Below, one piece after another: positions 16,026 to 25,127 of a DNA stretch of 64,000 bases. The notes under the pieces are model-generated. The model searched no databases, was not told the origin of the DNA, and saw only the letters and a program-made list of their open reading frames with translations. Origin of the DNA: Pedobacter caeni (GTDB lineage Bacteria > Bacteroidota > Bacteroidia > Sphingobacteriales > Sphingobacteriaceae); assembly GCF_900129215.1 (NCBI RefSeq), contig NZ_FQUQ01000006.1:3032-67031 (forward strand), read 5' to 3'. The position numbers and the translations under genes are program-made. Position 1 is the stretch's first letter; every line of letters begins with the position of its first letter.

Positions 16026-18737
16026 TTAGTATCTCGTATAGTAGTTCTTTCTCTTGCTCAGTTTCAAATCCTGTAACACAGAGGCTTTGACCTTGATGTC
16101 TACAGAATAACTCTGTTGCGTTCCGAAGGGCACCCAGCTGAAACTCATGTCCCAGCAATGCAGGTCGCGGTAGATCCCGAACCTGGTAATGGCAAAGCTG
16201 TTGGTATCAAAATTCCAACCGGAGTCAAAGGTGACTTTCCATTTAGGGGTAATGTTCGCATCACCATTAAAGGAAAGGCTGTTGGTGATCCTGCTTTGCT
16301 TCCCCATCTCATTTGTATTGTAGTTAAAACTGTACCTGAAGGCAAAGTTCCATGGAATTTTAAAGTCCACAAAAGCGTTTGGATCCCTGCTTACCAATGC
16401 CATTGCTTCTGCCTGCTCAGGTGTCATTCCTTTTTGAATGTTCTGATCCTTCAACTCCTGCTGGTTCAGGTTTTTCTTTTTCAGGGCTTCCGGGTTCAGG
16501 CTATAGTCAAATGATAAACTGAAAGACCTTAGGCCTGGTAATTTCCCTCTTTGCCAGGTATAGGTATTTGTACGGGTGAAAGTAGTCGCCTTGGTTAATG
16601 GATCTACTCCCTGCTGGATATAATAAGGATCAAGTATTGCACTATAATTCACCTGAAATTTAGGCGTAAAAGGCGTGCTTCCACTAATGTTAAAATTACT
16701 TAGGTTATATCTTGGTGCCAGAAAATTATAACTGGAGGTGATCGATAAGTTATTAATGATCGGAACCTTCTTTTCCCCTTTTCCAGTGGTATCATTAGGC
16801 ACTGCCACCTTTGCTTCCACGTTATTCTGAATACCAAAACTGATGTTAGCCGATCTGCCTGAAGGCGGGCCACCATATAACATTCCTTCCTGACGGGCAT
16901 AGGTCTGGAATTCCTGCACCCCATTGATTGGATTATTGGGGTTGTATTGCGGATTAGGAACAGGTGTACCATCAGCATAGCGGGACATCAGATAATTTCC
17001 TTTACTCAGCGTTGAAAAATCCGGAGCATAGCTAAACCCGATACTTGGGGTCATGACATGCCTGATGGCTTTCAGGTTTCCCATTTTGGTAAACTGGGCA
17101 AGCGAGTAAATTTTTGTAGAAACCGAACCACCTACATTATAAGTTCCATAACGGTTAAATCCGGGAACGGTATCAATCCTGGTCAGGTCGCTTCCTCCCC
17201 CTGTAGCTTTAAAATAAGTTTTCCTGATCGTTTGAAAATGCCAGGTTTCCGTGTAGTTAACATTGGTGCTAAAGTTGAAATGGTCTGCCACGTTAAAATT
17301 CATTTGAATAGGAATGTTATGTCTCATCCCGTTGCTGAACTTCCTGAGGGTTTCTTTCTTAAACAACAAGCTGTCAGAACTCCTTACAGAGTTACTACTG
17401 GTCATGCTATATCCTACCGAAATCTTTTCATACCATTTTTGATCTCCTGTACTGGTCTGAGAAGCAAAAGGAAAAATACTCCTTGTCATGTTCAGACTGA
17501 CATCAGGTAAAGTAAGGTCAATCGTTTTCTGGGCAATATCCTGATTTATCCTGGCACTCGTGGAAAGGCTGAATAAACCTCCGAACAACTGCTTGGAGTA
17601 ACTCACAGAGGAACCTAATATGTTTTGTGAAAGCTGGCCAGGGTCATAGGTATTACCGGCAGCAGTTAAGCTATTATAACTACTGGTCCTGATATTCACG
17701 GAAGCGCTAAAGGTACTTCCCGGGTTTGCATTTGCATTTTGACTGTGCGTCCAGTTAATGGCAAAGGGCTTTTGCCTGCCGAAAGACTTTGTACCTTCAG
17801 ATCCGGTGACAATACTGGAATAGCTGAGCTGTACGTTTCCACTGTATTTATATCTTTTGGTATAGGTAGAGAACAGGTTCAGGTCATAAGATCCGCCTGT
17901 ATAGATTGATCCGATTAGTTTTGCATCCCAGTAATCACTCAACCCGAAATAATAACCTCCATCTCTTAAGAAGAAGCCCCTGGTATAATCTTCACCCGGA
18001 CTGGGTAAGATGATCCCGGAGGATTTCTTATTGGGTTTCGGAAAAAAGGCGAAGGGTAAACCAATAGGTAAAGGAATGTCTTCTATTTTTAAATAAACGG
18101 GACCTGTAATGATCTGATTTTTGGTGACGATACCTTTGGTAATGTGAATCCCAAAGTGAGGATGAGGCAGGTTACAGGTACTATAGGTCTGCCCTTTACT
18201 ATGGATTTCATCATCAGGCTGCTTTTTGGCGATTCCACCGGAGAAAAAGCCACCTTCCTGCTCGGTAAACACCTGATAGATCTTTCCGGCACCTGTTTTA
18301 GTATTGTAACGCAGCGAATCAGCAAGGGAACTCCCCTGTCCTGGCATTTTAAAAATCGGCCGGCCTACATATTTTCCTTTTGTATCGTATTTCCCACTCG
18401 CAAAGATCTGATTGGTTTTACTATTGAACATGATGTAATCGGCATCCAGTTCCAATCCCTGGTATACCACTCTTGCGCGACCATATAAATAAACGATCCC
18501 CCCTTTTTTATCCACTTTGGTAGAATCCTTTGCAGAATACTCGATTTTATCACTGGTACCGGCGGTATCCGAAGGGTTACTCTTTATGCCCGTCTTTACG
18601 CCAGCTCTTTTGGTCGTATCTACCTGAGGGATGACTTGTTGCGTGGAGGAAAAACCAGAAGATGCAAATGCCGGAATACTAACAATAGTTAATAAAACAA
18701 GCCGTTTTAAAAAAATGATGTCGCTTAAAAGTTTCAA
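16026..18737 (-). CDS. lptD: LptD-like outer-membrane LPS assembly protein
   Basis: 903 aa. A signal peptide (about 1-25) is followed by a low-complexity Ser/Thr/Lys segment, an OstA/LptA-type beta-jellyroll (about 66-200, with YLYGRARVVYQGLELDADYI), and a large barrel domain of alternating aromatic strands ending in a terminal Tyr (YYTRY). The family inserts lipopolysaccharide in the outer leaflet together with LptE. The only sensible start is TTG at 18737: an in-frame stop lies 18 nt upstream and no ATG follows nearby. The gene is divergent from an amidase gene, and their promoters overlap. cinA follows 10 bp downstream. Confidence 0.88.
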   Translation of the reverse strand: MKLLSDIIFLKRLVLLTIVSIPAFASSGFSSTQQVIPQVDTTKRAGVKTGIKSNPSDTAGTSDKIEYSAKDSTKVDKKGGIVYLYGRARVVYQGLELDADYIMFNSKTNQIFASGKYDTKGKYVGRPIFKMPGQGSSLADSLRYNTKTGAGKIYQVFTEQEGGFFSGGIAKKQPDDEIHSKGQTYSTCNLPHPHFGIHITKGIVTKNQIITGPVYLKIEDIPLPIGLPFAFFPKPNKKSSGIILPSPGEDYTRGFFLRDGGYYFGLSDYWDAKLIGSIYTGGSYDLNLFSTYTKRYKYSGNVQLSYSSIVTGSEGTKSFGRQKPFAINWTHSQNANANPGSTFSASVNIRTSSYNSLTAAGNTYDPGQLSQNILGSSVSYSKQLFGGLFSLSTSARINQDIAQKTIDLTLPDVSLNMTRSIFPFASQTSTGDQKWYEKISVGYSMTSSNSVRSSDSLLFKKETLRKFSNGMRHNIPIQMNFNVADHFNFSTNVNYTETWHFQTIRKTYFKATGGGSDLTRIDTVPGFNRYGTYNVGGSVSTKIYSLAQFTKMGNLKAIRHVMTPSIGFSYAPDFSTLSKGNYLMSRYADGTPVPNPQYNPNNPINGVQEFQTYARQEGMLYGGPPSGRSANISFGIQNNVEAKVAVPNDTTGKGEKKVPIINNLSITSSYNFLAPRYNLSNFNISGSTPFTPKFQVNYSAILDPYYIQQGVDPLTKATTFTRTNTYTWQRGKLPGLRSFSLSFDYSLNPEALKKKNLNQQELKDQNIQKGMTPEQAEAMALVSRDPNAFVDFKIPWNFAFRYSFNYNTNEMGKQSRITNSLSFNGDANITPKWKVTFDSGWNFDTNSFAITRFGIYRDLHCWDMSFSWVPFGTQQSYSVDIKVKASVLQDLKLSKRKNYYTRY

Positions 18738-18753
18738 ATTCGTGTGTGAATGT

Positions 18754-18761
18754 TATTTTTG
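18754..18761 (+). promoter_or_regulatory. -7 box TATTTTTG of the amidase/MCE operon
   Basis: Exact TAnnTTTG, with TTTC 18 bp upstream as a weak -33 element. It lies downstream of an in-frame ATG at 18746, so that ATG cannot be the start of the amidase made from this promoter; the ATG at 18794 fits. Confidence 0.6.
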
Positions 18762-18785
18762 CATTAATGTTTAATCCAAAACGTT

Positions 18786-18793
18786 CAAAATTA
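18786..18793 (-). promoter_or_regulatory. -7 box TAATTTTG of lptD
   Basis: Exact TAnnTTTG on the minus strand, directly abutting the amidase ATG at 18794. The two opposed promoters overlap: each start site falls inside the other promoter region. Confidence 0.5.
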
Positions 18794-19672
18794 ATGAAAA
18801 ATATGCCATTGCTCAGACCAAATGCAATTTTGATCGTATTTATTTCTTTGATATTAGCTACGACCACTAGTTATCAAGCATTTACGCAGGAATATAAAAT
18901 AAAAACCATCGTTCTGGACGCTGGTCATGGTGGAAGAGACGGCTCTACAAGAGGCGCTTATTCCACAGAAAAAGATGTTGCGCTGAAAACGGCTTTACGC
19001 CTTGGCGCTGCTATTGAAGCAAGTATGAAGGATGTAAAAGTGATCTACACGAGGTCGACTGACGTTTTTGTGCCACTTTATGAGCGGATTGCCATTGCGA
19101 ACAATGCCAAAGCCGATCTTTTTATCTCCATTCACTGTAACGATATGCCAGTGATCCGTTCCACTTCCATTACCGGATACAGAAAAGGACGGAATGGAAA
19201 GAGAATTCCGATTACTGAAAGTTCCTATAGAAAAAGTACCTCTACCCGTGGTGTAGAAACCTTCGTTTCTGGTATGGGAAGGATCAATGAACAGGATGAG
19301 GTGATCAAAAGGGAGAATGCAGCCATTTTCCTGGAGGATAACTATAAAGAGAATTATGAAGGATTTGACCCGAATAATGCGGAAAACTATATTATACTAT
19401 CTTTGATGAAAAATACGTTCAGAACACAAAGTTTAAAATTAGCAAAACTTGTGCAGGACGAATATGTTAATGTAGGAAGGGTTAACCGTGGGGTACAGGA
19501 AAAAAGCCTTGCTGTTTTGGCCAGGGCAGGAATGCCGGCTATCTTAACAGAGATCGGCTTTATCAGTAACCCTGAAGAAGAAGACTACATGAACTCTGAA
19601 GCCGGACAGATAGAAATTACCAACTGTCTGCTTAAAGCGATACAGAGTTACCAGCACAAGATAGAAGGATAA
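18794..19672 (+). CDS. N-acetylmuramoyl-L-alanine amidase (Amidase_3), first copy
   Basis: 292 aa from ATG 18794, chosen by the promoter position. An N-terminal signal (about 8-32) precedes the zinc amidase domain: VLDAGHGGRDG (first His), the Glu in STEKDVAL, SIHCND (second His) and the catalytic Glu in ILTEIGFISNPEEE. An insert of about 70 residues between SIHCND and the next core helix (YRKGRNGK to NYEGFDPNNAENY) is typical of Bacteroidota members. It cleaves the stem peptide from muramic acid in the periplasm. It is followed 35 bp later by a paralog and then an MCE gene. Confidence 0.92.
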   Translation: MKNMPLLRPNAILIVFISLILATTTSYQAFTQEYKIKTIVLDAGHGGRDGSTRGAYSTEKDVALKTALRLGAAIEASMKDVKVIYTRSTDVFVPLYERIAIANNAKADLFISIHCNDMPVIRSTSITGYRKGRNGKRIPITESSYRKSTSTRGVETFVSGMGRINEQDEVIKRENAAIFLEDNYKENYEGFDPNNAENYIILSLMKNTFRTQSLKLAKLVQDEYVNVGRVNRGVQEKSLAVLARAGMPAILTEIGFISNPEEEDYMNSEAGQIEITNCLLKAIQSYQHKIEG

Positions 19673-19707
19673 TAGTTAGATACTGATAAAATAAAGAGTT
19701 AAGCCTG

Positions 19708-20553
19708 ATGAGATTGAAAAGAAGTATATTCTTGTTTACCATTTTATTGTTTATAAGTTCAGAATTTGCTTTTTCGCAAGGATATAAAGTTAAAACCATT
19801 GTGATCGATGCCGGCCATGGGGGCGGCAAGCCGGGAGCTGCAGGCAGTTACTCCGTAGAAAAAAACGTAGCCCTACAGGTGGCATTGAGACTGGGGAAAA
19901 AGTTTGAAGAAGACATGCCTGAGGTGAAGGTCCTGTATACGAGGAAAACCGATGTGGATGTGGATTTTTATAAGAGGGCTGAAATAGCCAATGATGCCAA
20001 AGCAGATATCTTTATTTCTATCCACTGTAACTCCATGCCCGACAGAAGGGTGGTTGCCGGATATACCAAAGGGAAAAAAGGCAAAAAGATTCCAAAATAT
20101 GCTTATGTAAAGAACTCTTCAACCAGCGGTACGGAGACTTTCGTGGCCGGTACACACCGCCTCAATGAGCAGGATGTGGCCATCAGGGAGAATGCCGATA
20201 TCAAGCTGGAAAAAAACTACAAACAAAATTACGACGGTTACGATCCCAATGATCCTGAAACATTTATTATACTATCTTTGTTTAAGAATACATTTAGAGA
20301 TAAAAGCCTGAAATTGGCCCGTTTGATTCAGGACAACTACACAAACGAGAATAAAAGAGTAAACAGAGGAGTAAAAGAGCAGGGGATTTTAATTTTACAA
20401 AGGGTTGGAATGCCTGCTGTGTTAACGGAAATCGGATTTATATCAAACCCGGCGGAGGAGAATTATATGAATTCTGCCAGCGGACAATCGGAAATCGTGA
20501 GTGCTATTTTTGATGCCGTAAAGAAATATAAGAAACAAACAGAAGTAAATTAA
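19708..20553 (+). CDS. N-acetylmuramoyl-L-alanine amidase, second copy
   Basis: 281 aa with a clear signal peptide (1-23). The same zinc amidase layout as the preceding gene: VIDAGHGGGKPG, SVEKNVAL, SIHCNS and AVLTEIGFISNPAEEN, with the same insert (YTKGKKGK to NYDGYDPNDPETF). The two are tandem paralogs from an old duplication, diverged throughout but with all zinc and catalytic residues kept in both. Spacing of 14 bp to the MCE gene suggests a three-gene operon. Confidence 0.92.
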   Translation: MRLKRSIFLFTILLFISSEFAFSQGYKVKTIVIDAGHGGGKPGAAGSYSVEKNVALQVALRLGKKFEEDMPEVKVLYTRKTDVDVDFYKRAEIANDAKADIFISIHCNSMPDRRVVAGYTKGKKGKKIPKYAYVKNSSTSGTETFVAGTHRLNEQDVAIRENADIKLEKNYKQNYDGYDPNDPETFIILSLFKNTFRDKSLKLARLIQDNYTNENKRVNRGVKEQGILILQRVGMPAVLTEIGFISNPAEENYMNSASGQSEIVSAIFDAVKKYKKQTEVN

Positions 20554-20567
20554 GTAAACACATATAC

Positions 20568-21521
20568 GTGAAAATAGCAAACGAAACCAAAGTAGGCATA
20601 CTAGCAGCCTTTTCCATAGCCCTATTAATCATTGGCTACAATTTTTTAAAAGGCAATGCCATTTTTTCCAGCGAGACGGTATTGTATGCCAGATATTCGC
20701 ACGTAGACGGACTTGGTGTATCTAAACCTGTTTTGATCAACGGCTATCAGATCGGCCGTGTAGATAAGCTCACCCTTCAATCTGACGGAACGATTATCGC
20801 TACTTTAAAAATCAAAGGGAAATATGAAATCCCTAAAAATAGTGTAGCGAAACTGGAAAGTATTGACCTTTTAGGTGGTAAAGCGATCATCATGGCTTTA
20901 GGAACGGGAAATGTATATGCGAAAGACGGAGATACTTTAAACGCAAATGTGGCTAAAGGCCTGATGGAAACGGTTCAGCCGGTACAGAAAAAGGCAGAGC
21001 TGATCATTGCAAAAATGGATTCGATCTTAACGAGTGTAAACTCTATCCTTAACCCGAACTTCCAGAAAAATGTAGACAAGAGTTTCAACAGCATTGCTTC
21101 TACCCTTGCTTCTTTAGAGGCGACTTCTAAAAAGGTAGACAACCTGGTAGGTTCTGAAGGAACGAGAATCTCTTCTATCCTTGCCAATGTAGAGGCGATC
21201 TCTGCGAACCTGAAAAACAATAATGAAAAGATCAACGGCATCCTGAACAATATTGGCAGCATTACCGATCAGGTAGCTGCAGCAAACTTCAAGCAGACCA
21301 TAGACAATGCCAATAAATCAATGGCAGATCTACAGGCGATCGTAGGCAAGATCAATGAAGGTAAAGGTACTTTAGGCCTGTTGATCAACGATACTAAAAT
21401 GTATGACAACCTGAACAGTGCTTCACAGAACCTGGACAAGCTGATCATCGACTTAAAAGAAAATCCTAAACGTTACGTTCACTTCTCGGTATTCGGTGGT
21501 GGTTCAAAGAAAGATAAATAG
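20568..21521 (+). CDS. MlaD-type MCE-domain protein
   Basis: 317 aa starting with GTG at 20568, 14 bp after the amidase stop. An N-terminal transmembrane helix (about 9-27) is followed by one MCE domain (about 36-115; VLYARYSHVDGLGVSKPVLING and KLESIDLLGGKAIIMALGTG) and a long helical tail with repeated leucine/asparagine heptads, as in lipid-transport needle proteins. It would bind phospholipid as the periplasmic part of an Mla/Mce ABC transporter. No permease or ATPase gene lies in the window. A bidirectional terminator follows. Confidence 0.9.
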   Translation: MKIANETKVGILAAFSIALLIIGYNFLKGNAIFSSETVLYARYSHVDGLGVSKPVLINGYQIGRVDKLTLQSDGTIIATLKIKGKYEIPKNSVAKLESIDLLGGKAIIMALGTGNVYAKDGDTLNANVAKGLMETVQPVQKKAELIIAKMDSILTSVNSILNPNFQKNVDKSFNSIASTLASLEATSKKVDNLVGSEGTRISSILANVEAISANLKNNNEKINGILNNIGSITDQVAAANFKQTIDNANKSMADLQAIVGKINEGKGTLGLLINDTKMYDNLNSASQNLDKLIIDLKENPKRYVHFSVFGGGSKKDK

Positions 21522-21539
21522 TCCACACAGGACCCATAA

Positions 21540-21573
21540 AAAAAGGCTTCAGGATATCCTGAAGCCTTTTTTT
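21540..21573. terminator. Bidirectional intrinsic terminator
   Basis: 10-bp arms GGCTTCAGGA (21545-21554) and TCCTGAAGCC (21557-21566) with A-run before and T-run after. It separates the MCE gene from the convergent rnz gene. Confidence 0.92.
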
Positions 21574-21587
21574 ATGCTTAATTTCCT

Positions 21588-22499
21588 TTAGATCTGAAAG
21601 GTACTTCCTTCCTGAGCCAGCTGGGTATTTTCAAAAGCTTGTACAGCTTCTTCCAATAGCGGCTGTAAGGTCTTGTATCTGGACGAAAAGTGTCCGATGA
21701 GTAATTTCTTTGCTCCCGTCTTTACCGCAGTCTGAGCGGCTTGTAAAGCGGTCGTATGGTGTGTTTGATTTGCCCGTTCCAGCATCTCCTGTAAAAAGGT
21801 CGCTTCATGGTACAGCGTGTCACAATCTTTGATCTCTTCAAAATAACTGCCATCGCAAAGGGTATCTGAGCAATAGGCATACTTTCTGGGCTCATCTGAG
21901 TCTGTGGTATAATCCAGGTTCAGGAGTACTTTTCCGTCTGGTAAAGTCAGGTCCACCCCTCTTTTCAATAAAGGATAGTATTCCAGTGGGATGTTTTCTT
22001 CTTCCAGTTTCTCAACGATCACTTTACGTAACCTTTTCTTTTCCATGAAAACGAATCCTGTGCAGGGAATCCTGTGGTTCAGGACAATCGTTGATACGGT
22101 CAGGTCGGAATTTTCGAAGATCAGACGGGGTTCATCCGCAGTGATGGGAACAAATTCCAAAGGATAGCGGAGTATCGTTTCAGAATGTTTAAACTGCAGC
22201 TCCAGAATCTCCATTAAAGCGGCAGGTCCAAAGATCTTAATCGGTTTGATCCTTCCATTCAAATGCATGGTAGAGAGCAATCCGATCAATCCGAAATAAT
22301 GATCCCCGTGAAGGTGGCTGATGAATATAAAATCTATTTTGCTCGCTTTAAAACCATACTTGATCAATTGTTGCTGGGTCCCTTCCCCACAATCGATCAG
22401 GTAAAATTTCTCATTACAGTTCAGAAGCTGGGCACTTGGATTTCTATTGTATACAGGAGTAGCAGAGCTGCTACCTAAAATGGTAACCTCAAACTTCAT
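21588..22499 (-). CDS. rnz: Ribonuclease Z
   Basis: 303 aa metallo-beta-lactamase-fold tRNA 3'-endonuclease. Zinc motif SHLHGDHYFGL (HxHxDH, about residue 61), SSSATPVYNRNPSA at the N-terminus, the Asp of YCSDTL, HEATF and the C-terminal GHFSSRY. It matures the 3' ends of tRNAs that lack an encoded CCA; both tRNA-Ser genes of this window lack CCA, which fits. Its start overlaps the stop of the upstream STAS gene by one base (TAATG), implying translational coupling. Confidence 0.95.
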   Translation of the reverse strand: MKFEVTILGSSSATPVYNRNPSAQLLNCNEKFYLIDCGEGTQQQLIKYGFKASKIDFIFISHLHGDHYFGLIGLLSTMHLNGRIKPIKIFGPAALMEILELQFKHSETILRYPLEFVPITADEPRLIFENSDLTVSTIVLNHRIPCTGFVFMEKKRLRKVIVEKLEEENIPLEYYPLLKRGVDLTLPDGKVLLNLDYTTDSDEPRKYAYCSDTLCDGSYFEEIKDCDTLYHEATFLQEMLERANQTHHTTALQAAQTAVKTGAKKLLIGHFSSRYKTLQPLLEEAVQAFENTQLAQEGSTFQI

Positions 22500-22885
22500 T
22501 AACCTTTATCTACACTCCCCAACAACTCTTTTTCAATCTCTTCCATGAAAATAAGGTCTTCTGCTTCTTTAAGTTTCGACACAATGGTCAATGACTGGTC
22601 CAGGTTAGACATTTCCAGTATTTTAGCAACAACGCCATTTACTCCGGTAAGAATAAATATGCCGTTTGCATTTTTACATAAACGGTCTCCCACCAGTAAG
22701 CTGCTCAGGTCCTGAGAATCATTACATTCCTTTATAGCGGATAAATCCAGAACAATGTTGTGGTAACCTTCTGCGTTCAATAAAATGAACTCAGATTTTA
22801 ACTTAGGGGTATTGTCGTTCGTGAACTTAGTTTCTCTAAGTTTTAGAACCACATACTTTTCGTGCTTGTCTACTGAAAATTTCAT
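22499..22885 (-). CDS. STAS-domain protein, anti-sigma antagonist type
   Basis: 128 aa, a single STAS fold with alternating strands and helices (VVLKLRETKF, NIVLDLSAIKECNDSQDLSSLL, GIFILTGVNGVV). The position of the usual phospho-Ser is occupied by NDSQDLSSL, which contains several serines. Such proteins sequester anti-sigma factors or act in signalling complexes. No kinase or phosphatase partner is near. It is coupled with rnz by a one-base overlap; the reason for that pairing is not evident. Confidence 0.85.
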   Translation of the reverse strand: MKFSVDKHEKYVVLKLRETKFTNDNTPKLKSEFILLNAEGYHNIVLDLSAIKECNDSQDLSSLLVGDRLCKNANGIFILTGVNGVVAKILEMSNLDQSLTIVSKLKEAEDLIFMEEIEKELLGSVDKG

Positions 22886-23003
22886 GATATTGATTTATTT
22901 ATATGTTGTTGCTAAAGTAATTAATTTTATCTGTTTTAGTAAGGATATGCTATAATAATTTCCTTGTTAAAGGTTGGCAATCCGGTTTGGCTGGTTGATA
23001 TAA

Positions 23004-23037
23004 CGGTCGTCATCCGATGGAATACGAATGACAACCG
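23004..23037 (-). terminator. Hairpin downstream of purC
   Basis: Arms CGGTCGTCAT and ATGACAACCG (23004-23013, 23028-23037) pair with one mismatch. It starts 20 bp after the purC stop. No T-run follows, so termination is only suggested by position. Confidence 0.4.
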
Positions 23038-23056
23038 CTGGTTTTAAAAATGGGTT

Positions 23057-24010
23057 TTAGTTTGCTAAAAGTCCGTTTAAAGATTTTACTACATTGGCCT
23101 CGATGCGTTTAACCACATCCGAAGCTTCATTTTTAACGAAGGTATCTCCGGTGATCTGCTCATAAAGTTCGATATAACGATCGGAGATAGAGTTGACAAT
23201 TTCTGGTGTCATCACCGGAATGCTTTGTCCGTCTTTACCCTGAAAACCATTCTCGATTAACCATTTACGTACAAACTCTTTCGACAATTGTTTCTGAGGT
23301 TCGTCTGTAGCCTGTCTGTCGGCATATCCTTCCGCATAAAAATAACGTGAAGAGTCCGGCGTATGAATTTCATCAATCAGGAAGATTTCTGTTCCTACTT
23401 TACCGAATTCATATTTCGTATCTACCAGGATCAGTCCACGGTCGGCAGCCATTTGAGTACCACGCTCATATAAAGCATAAGTATAGGCCTCCAATTGAGT
23501 ATAATCTTCAAGAGACACGATCCCTTTCGCTAAGATGTCTGCTCTGGAAATGTCTTCATCATGTCCTACCGCAGCTTTAGTGGTTGGGGTGATGATCGGC
23601 TGAGGCAGCTTGTCATTTTCTTTCAATCCTTCCGGTAAAGCCACTCCGCAGACACTGCGTCTGCCAGCGCTGTATTCTCTCCAGGCATGTCCTGCAAGGT
23701 ATCCCCTCACCACCATTTCTACCTTAAAAGGCTCACAGATCCTTCCAATGGTCACCATTTCATCCGGCACATCGATCACCCAGTTCGGGACGATGTCTTT
23801 CGTGGCATTCAGGAATTTCGCGGCGATCTGGTTCAGCACTTGTCCTTTAAAAGGAACAGCTTCGGGTAATACCACATCAAATGCAGATATCCTGTCTGTT
23901 ACAACCATGGTCATAAACTGGTTATTGATCGTGTATACATCACGCACTTTTCCCTTGTAAAAATTGGTTTGCTTTGGAAAGCTAAAATTTGTTTCTTTAA
24001 TTGCTGTCAT
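23057..24010 (-). CDS. purC: SAICAR synthase
   Basis: 317 aa from ATG 24010; an in-frame TTG 12 nt upstream is less likely. Motifs of phosphoribosylaminoimidazole-succinocarboxamide synthase: YKGKVRDVY, DRISAFDVVLPE, VVRGYLAGHAWREY, DTKYEFG and IDEIHTPDSSRYF. It joins aspartate to CAIR with ATP in purine synthesis. The length is of the longer class (about 300 aa) common in Bacteroidota. The next gene on the strand upstream is phoH, 37 bp away. Confidence 0.96.
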   Translation of the reverse strand: MTAIKETNFSFPKQTNFYKGKVRDVYTINNQFMTMVVTDRISAFDVVLPEAVPFKGQVLNQIAAKFLNATKDIVPNWVIDVPDEMVTIGRICEPFKVEMVVRGYLAGHAWREYSAGRRSVCGVALPEGLKENDKLPQPIITPTTKAAVGHDEDISRADILAKGIVSLEDYTQLEAYTYALYERGTQMAADRGLILVDTKYEFGKVGTEIFLIDEIHTPDSSRYFYAEGYADRQATDEPQKQLSKEFVRKWLIENGFQGKDGQSIPVMTPEIVNSISDRYIELYEQITGDTFVKNEASDVVKRIEANVVKSLNGLLAN

Positions 24011-24047
24011 GGTATTTGCCAAAGAGCTGTTGTTATTTGTTCTTAAA

Positions 24048-25025
24048 TTATTGGATATCGCCGTAGGCTTTTAAAATTCTTTTTACCAGTTTATGCCGCA
24101 CTACATCTTCCCCTGTCAGGTAAATAATTTCAATACCGGGAATATCATCTAAGATACGTAAGGCATTATGCAATCCGGACATTTGCTTTTTGGGCAAATC
24201 GATCTGGGTAATGTCGCCCGTGACAATGAACTTTGCGGAAGGCCCCATCCTGGTGAGGAACATTTTCAGCTGAAGGTCAGTTGAATTCTGGGCCTCATCG
24301 AGGATTACAAAACAGTTGTCCAGTGTTCTTCCACGCATAAATGCCAGAGGAGCAATTTCTATCGTTCTGTTTTCCAGGTAAAGTTTCAGTTTTTCTGCCG
24401 GGATCATGTCATCCAGGGCATCATATAACGGACGAAGGTATGGATCTACTTTTTCTTTCAGATCGCCGGGCAAAAAGCCCAGGCTCTCTCCTGCTTCTAC
24501 TGCAGGTCTGGTTAAGATGATCCTTTTAATTTCTTTATTTTTCAATGCCCTTACGGCAAGCGCTACTGCGGTATAGGTTTTTCCTGTTCCGGCAGGGCCG
24601 ATGGCAAAAAGCACATCGTTTTTTACGATGCTGTCCACCATGCGTCTCTGGTTGGCTGTCCTGGCTTTCACCATTAAACCATTGGTACCAAACACGATGA
24701 CTTCACCTCCACCACTACCTCCGGCTGGAGCCGCCTTTTCGGCTGTTCCATTTTCCGAAGCCGGACTTGATTTCTTAGAAACCAGGATAGATTCTACGTC
24801 ACTTGCCGTTAATGAGCTGTACTGCTCCAGCTGATTCAGCAACAGCGTGTACTTCTGCTCAAAAACTTTCAGCTCTTTCTCATCCCCCAATACTTTCAGC
24901 TCATTGCCTCTGGCCACTACTTTAAGCTTAGGAAAAGCGTTCTTAATGATCTCGTAGTTCTCATTGTTTGCTCCCCAAAACTGGACCGGATCTACCGATT
25001 CTAATGTTAATTTAAGTTCGTTCAA
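24048..25025 (-). CDS. PhoH-family ATPase
   Basis: 325 aa. An N-terminal KH-like segment (about 1-75) precedes the PhoH ATPase domain with Walker A GPAGTGKTYTA (about 142), FLPGDLKEKVDPYLRPLYDAL, Walker B FVILDEAQNS and TRMGPSAKFIVTGD. The start is TTG at 25025; no in-frame ATG lies near. PhoH proteins are linked to RNA metabolism and ribosome maturation, often beside ybeY, which is not seen here. Linkers between the two domains are Ala/Gly/Ser rich. Confidence 0.9.
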   Translation of the reverse strand: MNELKLTLESVDPVQFWGANNENYEIIKNAFPKLKVVARGNELKVLGDEKELKVFEQKYTLLLNQLEQYSSLTASDVESILVSKKSSPASENGTAEKAAPAGGSGGGEVIVFGTNGLMVKARTANQRRMVDSIVKNDVLFAIGPAGTGKTYTAVALAVRALKNKEIKRIILTRPAVEAGESLGFLPGDLKEKVDPYLRPLYDALDDMIPAEKLKLYLENRTIEIAPLAFMRGRTLDNCFVILDEAQNSTDLQLKMFLTRMGPSAKFIVTGDITQIDLPKKQMSGLHNALRILDDIPGIEIIYLTGEDVVRHKLVKRILKAYGDIQ

Positions 25026-25127
25026 AATATTGTTTTTTAGATAGAGGTGTATATTTTGATATAAAAATTGAATATTTGTACGCGATTTGCCGCTTACGCA
25101 AGATTAAGAATAAATATTCAATTTTTA

